A stretch of 38,011 bases of DNA from Methyloglobulus sp. (GCA_013141505.1 JABFQX010000007.1:1-38011); one strand, 5' to 3'; numbered from the stretch's first letter, positions 1-8,464 are shown. Made by a program: numbers and translations. Notes: generated by a model from the sequence alone, not told the origin.

Positions 1-1
1 G

Positions 2-55
2 GGTATGGTCGTCAACGAGCAAGATATTCATAGCTTTGACGCTCCAAATACTTAA
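2..55 (+). CDS. possible 3' end of a gene entering from the left edge
   Basis: The second forward frame is open from the first base of the window to a TAA at 53-55 and reads GMVVNEQDIHSFDAPNT. It could be the last 17 residues of a plus-strand gene that begins outside the window. Seventeen codons are too few to judge coding potential and I do not recognise the family. It may be chance. Confidence 0.2.
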   Translation, partial: GMVVNEQDIHSFDAPNT

Positions 56-522
56 GCCAGATCGCGTAAACATAGGGGGCTTTTCTGATGTGTGCGTACT
101 ATTGTTGTTTGTTTGGATTGACACTCGTATTCCTTTTTTGCATTGGGGTCAAGATGAACCACAACGGGATAGTTCGGGTAGCCCTCCGTATCGACTTGGC
201 GACCCTCTATGGAGGTAGAGTAGAGATATTTGATGGCGATGTCTGTGAAATAATCCACTAGAAAAATGTGGACTATTTCACAGACGTTAAGATTAAACTT
301 ATGCCCTTATCCTGTAATTCAAAAGATTAATTGAATCTCAAGCCTAATAGCAAAACGTGCTTTATGTCGAATAATTAGATAGCTTCAAAAGTTAATTCAG
401 AAGCAAATTTGAACAACTATTGTAGTTGCCTTTCGATTATTGAACGCTGAAGCTAACGCCAATATGACTAGGATGAAAGGCTTTGGATCGTCCGGTTGTT
501 GACTTCGACCTTAAAGTAACCG
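56..522. other. gene-poor stretch with one hairpin
   Basis: No convincing gene is seen in this stretch of about 470 bases. The open frames on both strands lack ribosome binding sites and recognisable protein features. The one clear structure is the inverted repeat at 241-285, listed separately. The right end leads into the terminator of the lipoprotein gene. Confidence 0.5.
241..285. repeat. 18-bp inverted repeat, hairpin-forming
   Basis: The left arm (241-258, GTCTGTGAAATAATCCAC) and right arm (268-285, GTGGACTATTTCACAGAC) match at 17 of 18 positions around a 9-base loop. The single mismatch is A-C in plus-strand RNA and a G-U wobble in minus-strand RNA, so the minus-strand transcript would pair fully. 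There is no T-run on either side, which argues against a simple intrinsic terminator. It could be a small mobile-element remnant or an RNA structure. Confidence 0.7.
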
Positions 523-552
523 AAAAAAAGTAACACCTCCATGTGTTACTTT
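523..552 (-). terminator. intrinsic terminator of the lipoprotein gene
   Basis: On the minus strand the hairpin AAAGTAACAC / GTGTTACTTT (527-536 and 543-552, 6-base loop) is a perfect 10-bp stem and runs into seven T residues (523-529). It begins 22 bases past the stop codon of the minus-strand lipoprotein gene at 575, which is the expected place for a Rho-independent terminator. Confidence 0.8.
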
Positions 553-574
553 GGCAAAATACTGGATGACAGGT

Positions 575-973
575 TTACCTGATCACGTTATGCCCACGTC
601 CGCTCATGCATTGATTGTAGGCGTTCCTGTAACGGTCTTCAGAATTAAAACCTTGTCTGGCACCGCCGCCAAAACCACCCGCCGCTGCGCCGATAGCCGC
701 GCCTGCGGCGGGATTGCCTGTAAATGCGCCCACTATCGCACCACCTGCCGCACCGACTAGGCCACCGACACCTGCACCTATCGCCGTTTCCTTAACCGTG
801 CCGCCACCTGATGATTGCTGCGCCAATTGCCTGCACTCCTCCATATCCTGATTAATGCGATAGGCATTTGGATTATTATAGGTGTCTACAGTCGGTTGAT
901 AGCCGCCTTGTGAATAACAGCCCGGCAATAAAATTGCACTCACAAGCACTGCGCTTATTTTAAATATTTTCAT
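575..973 (-). CDS. glycine-zipper outer-membrane lipoprotein
   Basis: This encodes a small lipoprotein of 132 residues. The N-terminus is a signal peptide ending in the lipobox LPGC, so Cys would be lipidated after SPII cleavage. The middle is a Gly/Ala-rich region (GAGVGGLVGAAGGAIVGAF and a second similar block) typical of glycine-zipper two-helix membrane segments. The C-terminus is polar with a Cys (YNQCMSGRGHNVIR). I chose the ATG at 973 over one 12 bases upstream because an AGGC-type ribosome binding site lies just before it and none precedes the upstream ATG. Glycine-zipper lipoproteins of this type are common in proteobacterial envelopes, but the role of this one is unknown. It is monocistronic, with a strong terminator at 523-552. 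Confidence 0.85.
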   Translation of the reverse strand: MKIFKISAVLVSAILLPGCYSQGGYQPTVDTYNNPNAYRINQDMEECRQLAQQSSGGGTVKETAIGAGVGGLVGAAGGAIVGAFTGNPAAGAAIGAAAGGFGGGARQGFNSEDRYRNAYNQCMSGRGHNVIR

Positions 974-1074
974 TTTCTGCCTCATTAAAAAATTAATACC
1001 AAATTGTTGATGTCAGTTTAGACCATCAATTATGAATGGTGGATGAATATAAGCGACAGAATAGCTAATAAGAA

Positions 1075-3558
1075 TTATAGATTCCTTAAAACGGTCAGTG
1101 GTGGGGTTTTAGCCACTCGTCGTACCCCCCAATAACCCGCGCTTCCCACGGCAAATGCGCCGATGATAGGTAGTGCTGCCCATAAATACCACGTGGGTCG
1201 ATAGTCAATTTGAATGGCTTTTGCATACAAGGCGAAGAGCAATGTTTCCGAAAGGATTACCGCCAAAACCCCTGAAATCAGGCCAATCAGGGTAAATTCG
1301 ATAATATGGGTTCGTCTCAGCAAGCTGCGATTAGCCCCCAAAGTCCGAAGTATTGCGCTTTCATACAGCCGATTGTCCAACGTTGAATAAATCGCGGCAA
1401 ACAGCACGGTAAACCCTGCCATCAGGGCGAAATACAACAGATAATTGATAGCTTCTGTCAATTGCGTGATGATGGTTTTAAATTGTTTCAGGAGCAAGCC
1501 AACTTCAAGGATCGTCATCGCCGGATAATTTTTTACCAGCTTGTTTAAAGCGGTCTTTTTGTTGTCGGGCAGGTAAAAGCTGGTTAAAAATGTCTTTGGA
1601 TAAGATTCCAGCGTTCCGGGCGAAAAAATCATATAAAAGTTGGGTTTCATCGTCTCCCAGTGCAGCGCCCTGATACTGTTGACTGTTGCCGTAAGCGGCT
1701 GCCCGCCGACAACAAACAGCAAGTTATCGCCGAGATTTATCCGCAAACTTTCCGCCAATTTCTGCTCGACTGAGACCCCATTTTTTTGCCCTGGAGACCA
1801 CCATGTTCCGGCAGTAATTTTGTTTTCTTCCGGCAGATTTTCAGTCGATGTCAAACTCAGTTCCCGGTGGGTTGCGCTTTCACCTTGGGAATCTTTGCTG
1901 ACAACTTTCTGTACAGGGACGCCATTAATCTCAGTCAGCCTACCTCTGACGACCGGATAAAACTGGCTACCTTCAATACCTTGTTCTGTAAAATCTTTTT
2001 GCAGTTTCGGCAATTGTTCAGCAAAGATATTCAAAGCAAAATGATTGGCCGCATGATCTGGCAATTGCTTGTGCCAGTTTTCGATCAAGTCATTGCGTAC
2101 GGTAAAACTCAATGCCATCGCAACCAGCGTGATGGTGAAAGCAAGAATTTGACTGATCGTTGCACGGCTATTTTTTAACAAACCTTGCAGGCCAAATCGC
2201 CAATTCAGCCCCATAGCCGGTAAAAAGCGACGCGCCAACATCAGCAGAAGGTAAACAAGAAAACCCAAAAACAACAATGCGATTAAGCCGAAGCAGAAAA
2301 TAGTGGCTGTCATTGTCAAATCTTGTGTGTATCGCCAAATCAGTACCGTCACAAGACCCGCGGATAAGCCATAGACCAGCCATGCACTGGTCGGTAGTGG
2401 CTCTAAATCCCGACGTAAAACCCTGGATGGCGAAACGTCTTTAAGCCTGAGCAATGGCGGCAAAGCGAAGCCCAATAACACTATCATCCCCGAAATAAGC
2501 CCCAAGAAAACCGCCAGCAAGCTGGGCTTGGCGACAGTTTGCGGCAATAGGTCTTTCAATAATCTAAAGAGCATTTCCTGGCCGAACCAACCCAATAAGC
2601 AGCCCAGTGCGCTGACTACAAGACCAAGAATTACAAATTGGCTCACAAACAACCACAACACATCACTTTGTTTACTGCCAAGGCAGCGCAGGATGGCGGT
2701 TGCATCCAAATGCCGCTCAGTATAGCGCCGCGTAGCCATGGCGATAGCGACACCGGAAATGATAATGACCAAAATACTGGACAAACCCAGGTAACGCTCA
2801 GCACGGTTTAAGGCCGAACCCAATTCGGGTCGGTCTTCGTGGATGTCCATTATCCGTTGCGCCAGATTTAACTGCGGCTTAACCCAGCTTTTAAATTCGC
2901 TCAACTGCGACGGCTCGCCACTGAACTGATAAAAATAATGCACATGGCTACCCGGCTGGACGATACCTGTTTCCTGTAAATCTTGCTTGTTCATCATTAA
3001 CCGGGGCGAAAAACTATAAATATCGCCTTGCTTATCCGGCTCATAAGTCATTATTTTAGTGACGGTCAGTTTTTTTTCGCCCACGGTTACAACATCACCC
3101 AAATTGAGCTTTAGTGCAGTTAAAACCCGTTTTTCCACCCAGGCCTTACCAGATTCCGGACCTTGATGCTCGATAGCTTCGGCTGAATAATCTGAAGTCG
3201 TCGTTTTCAAATACCCACGCAAAGGATAATGCGTACTGGCGGCTTTAACCCCCGCCAGCAACATCTCATCATGTTCTATCAATACGCTGGAAAATTCCGC
3301 TGTTTGGCTTTGTGCCAAACCGAATTGCCCTGCTTTCTCAAGCCAAGTATCAGGAACCGGTGCATGGCTGGTGATGACCAGATCGGCAGCCAAAAACTCG
3401 GCGGTTTGCTCGGTCATCGTGCGCTCCATGCGGTTGGAAAATAGCGTAATAGCGGTCGAACTGGTGACTGCAATTAGCAAGGCCAATACCAGGATAGTTA
3501 ACTCCCCGGAACGGGTATCGCGCCAGAGCATCCGCACCACCAGCGTTAAGGGCTTCAT
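1075..3558 (-). CDS. ybbP: FtsX-like ABC transporter permease, YbbP type
   Basis: This encodes an inner-membrane permease of 827 residues, about the length of E. coli YbbP. It has one N-terminal membrane segment (about residues 15-40), a large periplasmic domain, a block of several membrane helices (about 255-480), a second periplasmic domain, and a final three-helix FtsX block at the C-terminus (about 690-820). This duplicated FtsX layout marks the COG3127 family. Its ATG overlaps the stop codon of the ATPase gene in an ATGA arrangement, so the two are translationally coupled and should form one transporter. The family lies beside the TesA lysophospholipase/esterase in many gammaproteobacteria, as here. 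The transported substrate is not established, but MacB-like envelope transport is the usual inference. Confidence 0.9.
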   Translation of the reverse strand: MKPLTLVVRMLWRDTRSGELTILVLALLIAVTSSTAITLFSNRMERTMTEQTAEFLAADLVITSHAPVPDTWLEKAGQFGLAQSQTAEFSSVLIEHDEMLLAGVKAASTHYPLRGYLKTTTSDYSAEAIEHQGPESGKAWVEKRVLTALKLNLGDVVTVGEKKLTVTKIMTYEPDKQGDIYSFSPRLMMNKQDLQETGIVQPGSHVHYFYQFSGEPSQLSEFKSWVKPQLNLAQRIMDIHEDRPELGSALNRAERYLGLSSILVIIISGVAIAMATRRYTERHLDATAILRCLGSKQSDVLWLFVSQFVILGLVVSALGCLLGWFGQEMLFRLLKDLLPQTVAKPSLLAVFLGLISGMIVLLGFALPPLLRLKDVSPSRVLRRDLEPLPTSAWLVYGLSAGLVTVLIWRYTQDLTMTATIFCFGLIALLFLGFLVYLLLMLARRFLPAMGLNWRFGLQGLLKNSRATISQILAFTITLVAMALSFTVRNDLIENWHKQLPDHAANHFALNIFAEQLPKLQKDFTEQGIEGSQFYPVVRGRLTEINGVPVQKVVSKDSQGESATHRELSLTSTENLPEENKITAGTWWSPGQKNGVSVEQKLAESLRINLGDNLLFVVGGQPLTATVNSIRALHWETMKPNFYMIFSPGTLESYPKTFLTSFYLPDNKKTALNKLVKNYPAMTILEVGLLLKQFKTIITQLTEAINYLLYFALMAGFTVLFAAIYSTLDNRLYESAILRTLGANRSLLRRTHIIEFTLIGLISGVLAVILSETLLFALYAKAIQIDYRPTWYLWAALPIIGAFAVGSAGYWGVRRVAKTPPLTVLRNL

Positions 3559-4238
3559 GCGAATTTACCTGCGGACAATTTGATGGTGCGTTGGCAACGC
3601 ATAGCCAGCGATTGATCGTGCGTCACTAATATCAAAGTAGTGCGATTTTCCGTGTTCAGTTCAAACAATAAATCGACAATTGTTGCTCCGGTTTTGCTGT
3701 CCAGATTGCCTGTCGGTTCATCCGCAAACAGGATTGCAGGTTTGGTCACGAATGCGCGCGCCAAAGCAACGCGTTGCTGTTCACCGCCGGAAAGTTGTTT
3801 CGGCGTATGCGTAAGCCGTTCCGACAAACCCACCCGCTCCAATAAGGCAGTGGCGGCATTTCTGGCATTTTTGTCATTCCTTAACTCGAGGGGCAGCATT
3901 ACATTTTCCAATGCTGTCAACCCTTGTAATAGCTGGAAGGATTGGAATACAAAACCAATATACTGATTACGTATCGCCGCCCTGCCGTCCTCATCCATTT
4001 TGGTCAGGGATTTGCCAGCCAACATTATCGAACCCGTTGTTGGGGTATCAAGCCCCGCCAACAAACTGATCAAGGTTGATTTGCCAGAACCCGATTCACC
4101 AACAATCGCAATGCTTTCGCCCACGTAAATCTGCAAATCTATCTCCAATAATATGTGCAGCGTGCCACTTGAAGTCTTAACTGACTTGCCAAGATTTTCA
4201 GTTAAAATGATAGTTCCTGAATATTGAGATTGCATCAT
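3555..4238 (-). CDS. ybbA: ABC transporter ATP-binding protein, YbbA type
   Basis: This is the ATPase partner of the YbbP-like permease, in the LolD/MacB/YbbA group. Visible motifs are Walker [10 protein letters not shown] near residue 47, the signature LSGGEQQR, Walker [13 protein letters not shown] and the switch His in LVTHDQ. I place the start at the double ATG at 4233-4238, giving about 227 residues and an N-terminus that aligns with known YbbA. An open extension upstream to 4334 would lie inside tesA on the other strand and is unlikely. No good ribosome binding site precedes any candidate start. The start codon overlaps that of the divergent tesA gene. The 3' end overlaps ybbP by four bases. 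Confidence 0.9.
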   Translation of the reverse strand: MMQSQYSGTIILTENLGKSVKTSSGTLHILLEIDLQIYVGESIAIVGESGSGKSTLISLLAGLDTPTTGSIMLAGKSLTKMDEDGRAAIRNQYIGFVFQSFQLLQGLTALENVMLPLELRNDKNARNAATALLERVGLSERLTHTPKQLSGGEQQRVALARAFVTKPAILFADEPTGNLDSKTGATIVDLLFELNTENRTTLILVTHDQSLAMRCQRTIKLSAGKFA

Positions 4239-4851
4239 GTTTAAGTTTTTAGTTGCGCTGATCATTTCCTTAGTATCGTTGTCAGTACCAGGTAAATCAA
4301 CAGCAAAATCAATTGTGGTGTTTGGTGACAGCATTAGCGCGGCCTATGGGATTGACGTGGGACAGGGCTGGGTGGCGTTGGTTCAGAACAGGCTGCAAGA
4401 AAAGCACAGCAATTACACTATCAGCAACGAAAGCATCAGCGGCGATACCAGCGCAGGTGGCCTTGCACGCATTGACGGCGTGTTGGCTCGGCATAAACCC
4501 GGCATCGTCATCATTGAGCTAGGTGCGAATGACGGCTTACGTGGCTTGTCGCCCAAGATAATGAAAAATAACCTCGCTGAAATTATTCGTCGAACGCAAA
4601 AATCCGATGCCAAGGTATTGTTGCTCGGTATGCGAATTCCGCCAAATTATGGCAAACGCTACACAGACATGTTTTACGAAGTATATCCGCAATTATCTAA
4701 AGAGCTGAGCATTGCCTACGTGCCTTTCATTCTTGAAGATGTCGCCCTGGCTAAAGAGTTGATGCAACAGGATGGCTTGCATCCGAATGAAAAAGCCCAG
4801 CCTATGATTGTTGATAAGATATGGCCGCATTTATCGCCATTGCTAAAATAA
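4237..4851 (+). CDS. tesA: TesA-type GDSL esterase / lysophospholipase L1
   Basis: This is an SGNH-fold periplasmic hydrolase of 204 residues (thioesterase I / arylesterase / lysophospholipase L1). A signal peptide ([19 protein letters not shown]) is followed by block I GDSIS with the catalytic Ser near residue 32, a Gly-containing block II (SGDTSAGG), block III GAND, and block V DGLHPN carrying the catalytic Asp and His. All four SGNH blocks are present, so it should be active. It is transcribed away from ybbA-ybbP with overlapping start codons, the same divergent arrangement as in E. coli. That suggests a link between the esterase and the transporter. A hairpin at 4882-4902 follows the gene. 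Confidence 0.93.
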   Translation: MFKFLVALIISLVSLSVPGKSTAKSIVVFGDSISAAYGIDVGQGWVALVQNRLQEKHSNYTISNESISGDTSAGGLARIDGVLARHKPGIVIIELGANDGLRGLSPKIMKNNLAEIIRRTQKSDAKVLLLGMRIPPNYGKRYTDMFYEVYPQLSKELSIAYVPFILEDVALAKELMQQDGLHPNEKAQPMIVDKIWPHLSPLLK

Positions 4852-4881
4852 GGGCCGACTAGCTACCCCCTTAAAACGCGA

Positions 4882-4902
4882 AAGCCCACATTACGTGGGC
4901 TT
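4882..4902. terminator. hairpin between convergent genes, possible bidirectional terminator
   Basis: A perfect 8-bp stem, AAGCCCAC / GTGGGCTT with loop ATTAC, lies 30 bases after tesA and 32 bases after the stop of the minus-strand gene. The T-run is weak on both strands, but the GC-rich stem and its location between convergent genes support termination in both directions. Confidence 0.6.
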
Positions 4903-4934
4903 CCAAATACGTTCAAACGGGATTTAAACCGATT

Positions 4935-5528
4935 TTATTTCATCATCTCTTTTCTGAACATGGTGTCGAGATTCCTGTTGGTTTCCTGGCTGTATTGCGC
5001 TGCCTGATCATCAACCGGCATTTGGGCGGCAGGTGGGCTTGGAGCAACGGGCGCAGGAACCTGTATTTCAGGATTATCAACCAGTCGGAACACTTTTCCG
5101 TAGGTATTGGCTTGGTCGAAATTATCCCAGACATATTCAGGCTGAACAACCTTTTGTGTGGGCAGTGGCGCGGTAATCAGGTCACCAAAACCTGCCATAA
5201 TCCGACCTGTTGCGTCTAAAGAACCTTTAATTACCCCACCAATTGTTCCAAATATGATATTACCGTCAGGTTCATTGTATAGATTGATGATGTTTTTAGG
5301 CAGTTCAAGAGGTCCAGTCACCATATTGGTGATGCCGCTCAAGGCTTTGTCGCCCACTTGCCTACGGTAACGCTGTTCGTTAAGGTGATTTTGTAGTTCG
5401 ACCTGACGTTTGAGCTGTTGCTGATATTGCAACTGCTGCTGATAGTAATCAAGCGCAAATGCCGATGTTTGCACCAATAGCAACGCCATAAACACCAAGG
5501 CCGAAAAAAAATGTCTGAATGGTTTCAT
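4935..5528 (-). CDS. exosortase-associated protein, TIGR04073 family
   Basis: This encodes a secreted protein of about 197 residues. A signal peptide (MKPFRHFFSALVFMALLLVQTSAFA) is followed by a Gln-rich stretch (YYQQQLQYQQQLKRQ). Then comes the family core DKALSGITNMVTGPLELPKNI with a second glycine-rich segment (IIFGTIGGVIKGSLDATGRIMAGFGDLITAPLP), and a proline-rich tail. The core matches what I know of TIGR04073, a family seen in genomes with PEP-CTERM/exosortase systems; its function is unknown. I chose the ATG at 5528 because AGGA lies six bases before it. The open frame extends two codons upstream to a TTG that sits directly on that site. No exosortase gene is present in this window. 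Confidence 0.75.
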   Translation of the reverse strand: MKPFRHFFSALVFMALLLVQTSAFALDYYQQQLQYQQQLKRQVELQNHLNEQRYRRQVGDKALSGITNMVTGPLELPKNIINLYNEPDGNIIFGTIGGVIKGSLDATGRIMAGFGDLITAPLPTQKVVQPEYVWDNFDQANTYGKVFRLVDNPEIQVPAPVAPSPPAAQMPVDDQAAQYSQETNRNLDTMFRKEMMK

Positions 5529-5682
5529 GTCCAATCCTGCGAATCAATAAGATTAAGGGCAAGTATAGCAGAGCTTTTGCTATTTATTTTCTTGGGGTTA
5601 AACAGGCTTTAAAAGCCTATTAGACAATTTTTCGCTGAAAAAATCGCAAAACTCAACCTCAACTCCTGTTTTCTATCAATGG

Positions 5683-6417
5683 TTATTTTTTGTCCATACT
5701 TTCGATTATGGCTGCATCAGCAATATATTCTTTGGGAATGATGACTTCCGGCATGCCGCTACTAAACGGCGCAACAGCATAAGCCATGAAAATCACTTTC
5801 ACGCCTTCCTTGGCGACTAACAATGTGCAGGAATTGCACTGATTATCCAGTACAAATTTACCTTTCAATTTTTCGACATCGTCTGCAAATATGTCATCCC
5901 TACTTTTTAGTTGGTCATAAATACTCTGGTTCACTTGTGCAATGTTGCCACCAAAAATATCATTCACCGATAAAACCTGCCCCATTTTTTTACTAATGAT
6001 AATCCCTTCAACAGATTCCAAACCATGTGCAGCCCCGCTGCCATAAGAATAAGATTGAACGGCGATGGCTAAAATTGAATCTGAACGAAACGTCACTTCG
6101 AAATTGCTATCGGCTGAGTTTTGCGTAGTTTGTTCGGCGACTATTATCGGTTTTCCTTCACATTTGCCACTCTCTGCCGTGGTTTTGAGTTTTTGGTTTA
6201 GTTGGCTTTGCGCTGAATTATTTTCCAAACCTGAAATGGCTGGATAATGAATATCCGCCTTGCATAAACATTCAGCCGCCACTTTTTTCTTCTTGCCCAC
6301 TTTACAGTCGGAAGACAGGAACAAGCCTTTCTGTAACACTTGATCTGTTACCGTTACGTCTGCCCGCACCCAGAGCGACAAAAGAAAAGTAGTGACGATT
6401 AATAACAGCTTTTTCAT
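5683..6417 (-). CDS. secreted DUF3298-type protein (RsiV-like)
   Basis: This encodes an exported protein of 244 residues. A signal peptide (MKKLLLIVTTFLLSLWVRA) precedes a domain with the pattern of DUF3298/RsiV-like proteins: SYSYGSGAAHG, then LSVNDIFGGN, then a region predicted to form a small alpha/beta fold. In the family this domain occurs in anti-sigma factors and in lysozyme-binding or unknown periplasmic proteins. Here it stands alone, without a sigma factor or a membrane anchor other than the signal peptide. The N-terminal part has several Cys (SSDCKVGKKKK, AECLC), suggesting disulfides. The ATG at 6417 is preceded by AAGGGGA at good spacing. An in-frame extension to 6558 has no such site and no protein character. 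Confidence 0.75.
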   Translation of the reverse strand: MKKLLLIVTTFLLSLWVRADVTVTDQVLQKGLFLSSDCKVGKKKKVAAECLCKADIHYPAISGLENNSAQSQLNQKLKTTAESGKCEGKPIIVAEQTTQNSADSNFEVTFRSDSILAIAVQSYSYGSGAAHGLESVEGIIISKKMGQVLSVNDIFGGNIAQVNQSIYDQLKSRDDIFADDVEKLKGKFVLDNQCNSCTLLVAKEGVKVIFMAYAVAPFSSGMPEVIIPKEYIADAAIIESMDKK

Positions 6418-7085
6418 AGTTGTTTCCCCTTTAGTTTCGTAAATTGCCGCAGGTAAGATACATTCATTGTAAACTCGGCCAAGTAGTGGGATCCCATCCC
6501 CTTCGGCTGGTTCGACTCCGCTGTTTCCCCGATCAGTTTTGAAAATCGGAAACGCCATTCCTTCGAATATTCCGGATTCTGTTACACTCCACCCAATATA
6601 GCCAGCAAGAATGTCTGTTGATGGATTAAGGTGATAGTGAGATTACCACCCGATATAGGATTGCCAATAGGCTGATAACCAATTTTAGTATTAAGCAAGC
6701 TATCCGCTATCGGTTCCTACTTGACTAAATACGTACCATAAGCCTTGCGCCAATCCTGCATCACGCACATTAACTTAGGCGGTAGCTCTCGCGGTAAGGC
6801 GGCTTCCGCATCATTTTTCTCAAAATAGTGAATATTTCACATTTTTGGTGTGACTTTTTTAACAGATTAAGCAAATCATAAAGCGTAGCCTTTATCCTAT
6901 GGGCATTAATGATGTTACTCCGGTTTTATGAAGCGTTAATTTCCGTCACCCTTATGCCTTGTGGGTATTAAATTTGCCCAATGGCAGGTGCTATAGCTCT
7001 TTAAACCGGATTAAATTCAAATATTTAGGCTGATTTATAACGTCTCGTTTTATTTCAGCATCACTATTACTAAGGATCAGTGACT
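6418..7085. other. long gap between divergent genes with possible relics
   Basis: About 670 bases have no intact gene. Three things are visible. Around 6498-6523 is a stretch (CCCCTTCGGCTGG then TTCGACTCCGCTG) resembling the intergenic repeat found perfectly at 19778-19834. At 6717-6836, minus strand, is a 40-codon open stretch with protein-like composition, listed separately. Near 6829-6840 is a short palindrome GTGAATATTTCAC. Promoters for the genes at 6417 (minus) and 7086 (plus) must lie here, but I could not pick convincing -35/-10 pairs. Confidence 0.5.
6717..6836 (-). pseudogene. 40-codon coding-like fragment without a start
   Basis: On the minus strand the frame between a TGA at 6837-6839 and a TAG at 6717-6719 encodes a protein-like string that includes HYFEKNDAEAALPREL and CVMQDWRKAYGTYLVK. 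There is no start codon at its head and the frame above it is closed. I do not recognise the family. It could be the C-terminal relic of a decayed gene, for instance from a mobile element, or chance. Confidence 0.25.
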
Positions 7086-8420
7086 ATGAGAAATAAAAAA
7101 GCCACCGTTGGCAGTCCGTGGATTTACCGATTGTTCAAACAATCCGGCACATCGGTTGCCGCGTTATCGAGCAAAAAATATTATGCCCATCGCTACGACA
7201 GTTCTGCAAGGCATGGGCTTAATCCATTTAGCGACTTATTTTTGGATGCTGAACAAAATACCGCCGAATTTTCGGCTCCGGTGCATCAAGCGGACATTTA
7301 TCAAATACCGGATATAACTTCGCCCATCAGTATCAACAGGGAACGTGGGCAAAATAACCCTTCACAGAGTTTATTGTTGACGGTGGTGGATTGTTATGAT
7401 GAAACACCCGATACCAAAACGTTTCATTTAAGCAATCAAACCGGACAGGCTTTAACTTATATGCCAGGTCAATATATCACCCTGTCCGTCATGATTGGTG
7501 GCCGGGAATATAAACGATCATACAGCTTGGCATCCAGTCCTTCCCGTCCACGCACCCTAGAAATTACGGTAAAAAGATCGTCAAATGGCGGCATTGTATC
7601 CAATTGGTTACATGATAACCTTAAAATTGGTAGCCAGTTAACTGCCAAAGGCCCCTACGGCAAATTCAGCTGCCTACCAGAAACGCCGCAAAAAATCCTT
7701 TTTATTGCGGCAGGTAGCGGCATTGTCCCGATCATGTCCATGTTGCGCTGGCTTACAGATACCCATGCCCGCGTTGATGTGGAATCATTGCTGTCATTTC
7801 GTACACCGGACGATATTGTTTATGGCGATGAGCTGCAATTCATTGCGACCCGCCATAACAACATCAGCACGTCCATCACCTTAACAGTCCAAAATATAGC
7901 TGCTTACGATTGGTTTGGCTTGACCGGGCGCATTGACGAACACATGCTCCAAAAAACCATACCCGACCTGCAAAACCGAGCTGTATTTTTATGTGGGCCT
8001 GAAACATTTATGACTGAATGTAAAAAAAGTCTGCTGAATTTACTGGTGCCTGCCGAAAATGTGTTTTGCGAAAGTTTTACGGTAAATCATTCCAAAAACG
8101 ACCCTGGACTGGATTCAAAAATTTTTCCCTTCAGCCAAGCAAGCAGAAAACCAACAGGCAGCTATCAAATAAACTTTGCCAAATCCGGCAAAACCGCAAC
8201 CGCCAACGGCACGCTGTCTTTGCTGGAATTGGCTGAGCAGTCCGGCATCATGCTCAATTATGAGTGCCGAAGCGGTAACTGCGGGGAGTGTATGGTCAAG
8301 TGCGTGGAAGGCAGTGTCAATATGACTGAGCAAGCAGAAATCGACGACATCAATAGGCGAAAAGGTTGGGTTTATAGCTGTTCCGCCTACCCCACTTCAG
8401 ATGTCGTCTTGGAAATTTAA
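7086..8420 (+). CDS. FAD/NAD-binding reductase with C-terminal 2Fe-2S ferredoxin domain
   Basis: This encodes a flavoprotein reductase of 444 residues, likely moving electrons from NAD(P)H through FAD to a plant-type 2Fe-2S centre, as in Hcr (hybrid-cluster protein reductase) and phthalate-dioxygenase-reductase relatives. An unusual N-terminal extension of about 95 residues comes first. The FAD domain follows with RSYSL (144-148) and GPYGKF, then the NAD domain with GSGIVP (210-215) and CGPE (303-306). The ferredoxin domain has Cys394, Cys399, Cys402 and Cys432 (CRSGNCGEC...C). Hcr proteins are usually near 330 residues. I favour the ATG at 7086, nine bases after AGGA, over a GTG two codons upstream. 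The gene lies 44 bases before the PPOX-globin gene and is probably co-transcribed with it, so that protein may be its partner. No hybrid-cluster protein gene is present here. Confidence 0.85.
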   Translation: MRNKKATVGSPWIYRLFKQSGTSVAALSSKKYYAHRYDSSARHGLNPFSDLFLDAEQNTAEFSAPVHQADIYQIPDITSPISINRERGQNNPSQSLLLTVVDCYDETPDTKTFHLSNQTGQALTYMPGQYITLSVMIGGREYKRSYSLASSPSRPRTLEITVKRSSNGGIVSNWLHDNLKIGSQLTAKGPYGKFSCLPETPQKILFIAAGSGIVPIMSMLRWLTDTHARVDVESLLSFRTPDDIVYGDELQFIATRHNNISTSITLTVQNIAAYDWFGLTGRIDEHMLQKTIPDLQNRAVFLCGPETFMTECKKSLLNLLVPAENVFCESFTVNHSKNDPGLDSKIFPFSQASRKPTGSYQINFAKSGKTATANGTLSLLELAEQSGIMLNYECRSGNCGECMVKCVEGSVNMTEQAEIDDINRRKGWVYSCSAYPTSDVVLEI

Positions 8421-8464
8421 CACTCTGTGGAAGGGACTCTGCTAACAACAAAAAGGAGAGTCAA

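Noticed and set aside
52-258. 68-codon open frame on the minus strand near the left edge
   Set aside because: It would start with GTG inside the hairpin at 241-285, has no ribosome binding site and no recognisable protein character.
4239-4334. N-terminal extension of YbbA
   Set aside because: It lies antisense to the TesA signal-peptide region and does not align with the family start.
6418-6558. N-terminal extension of the DUF3298-type gene
   Set aside because: The ATG at 6417 has a strong ribosome binding site and starts a signal peptide; the extension would put 47 polar residues before it.
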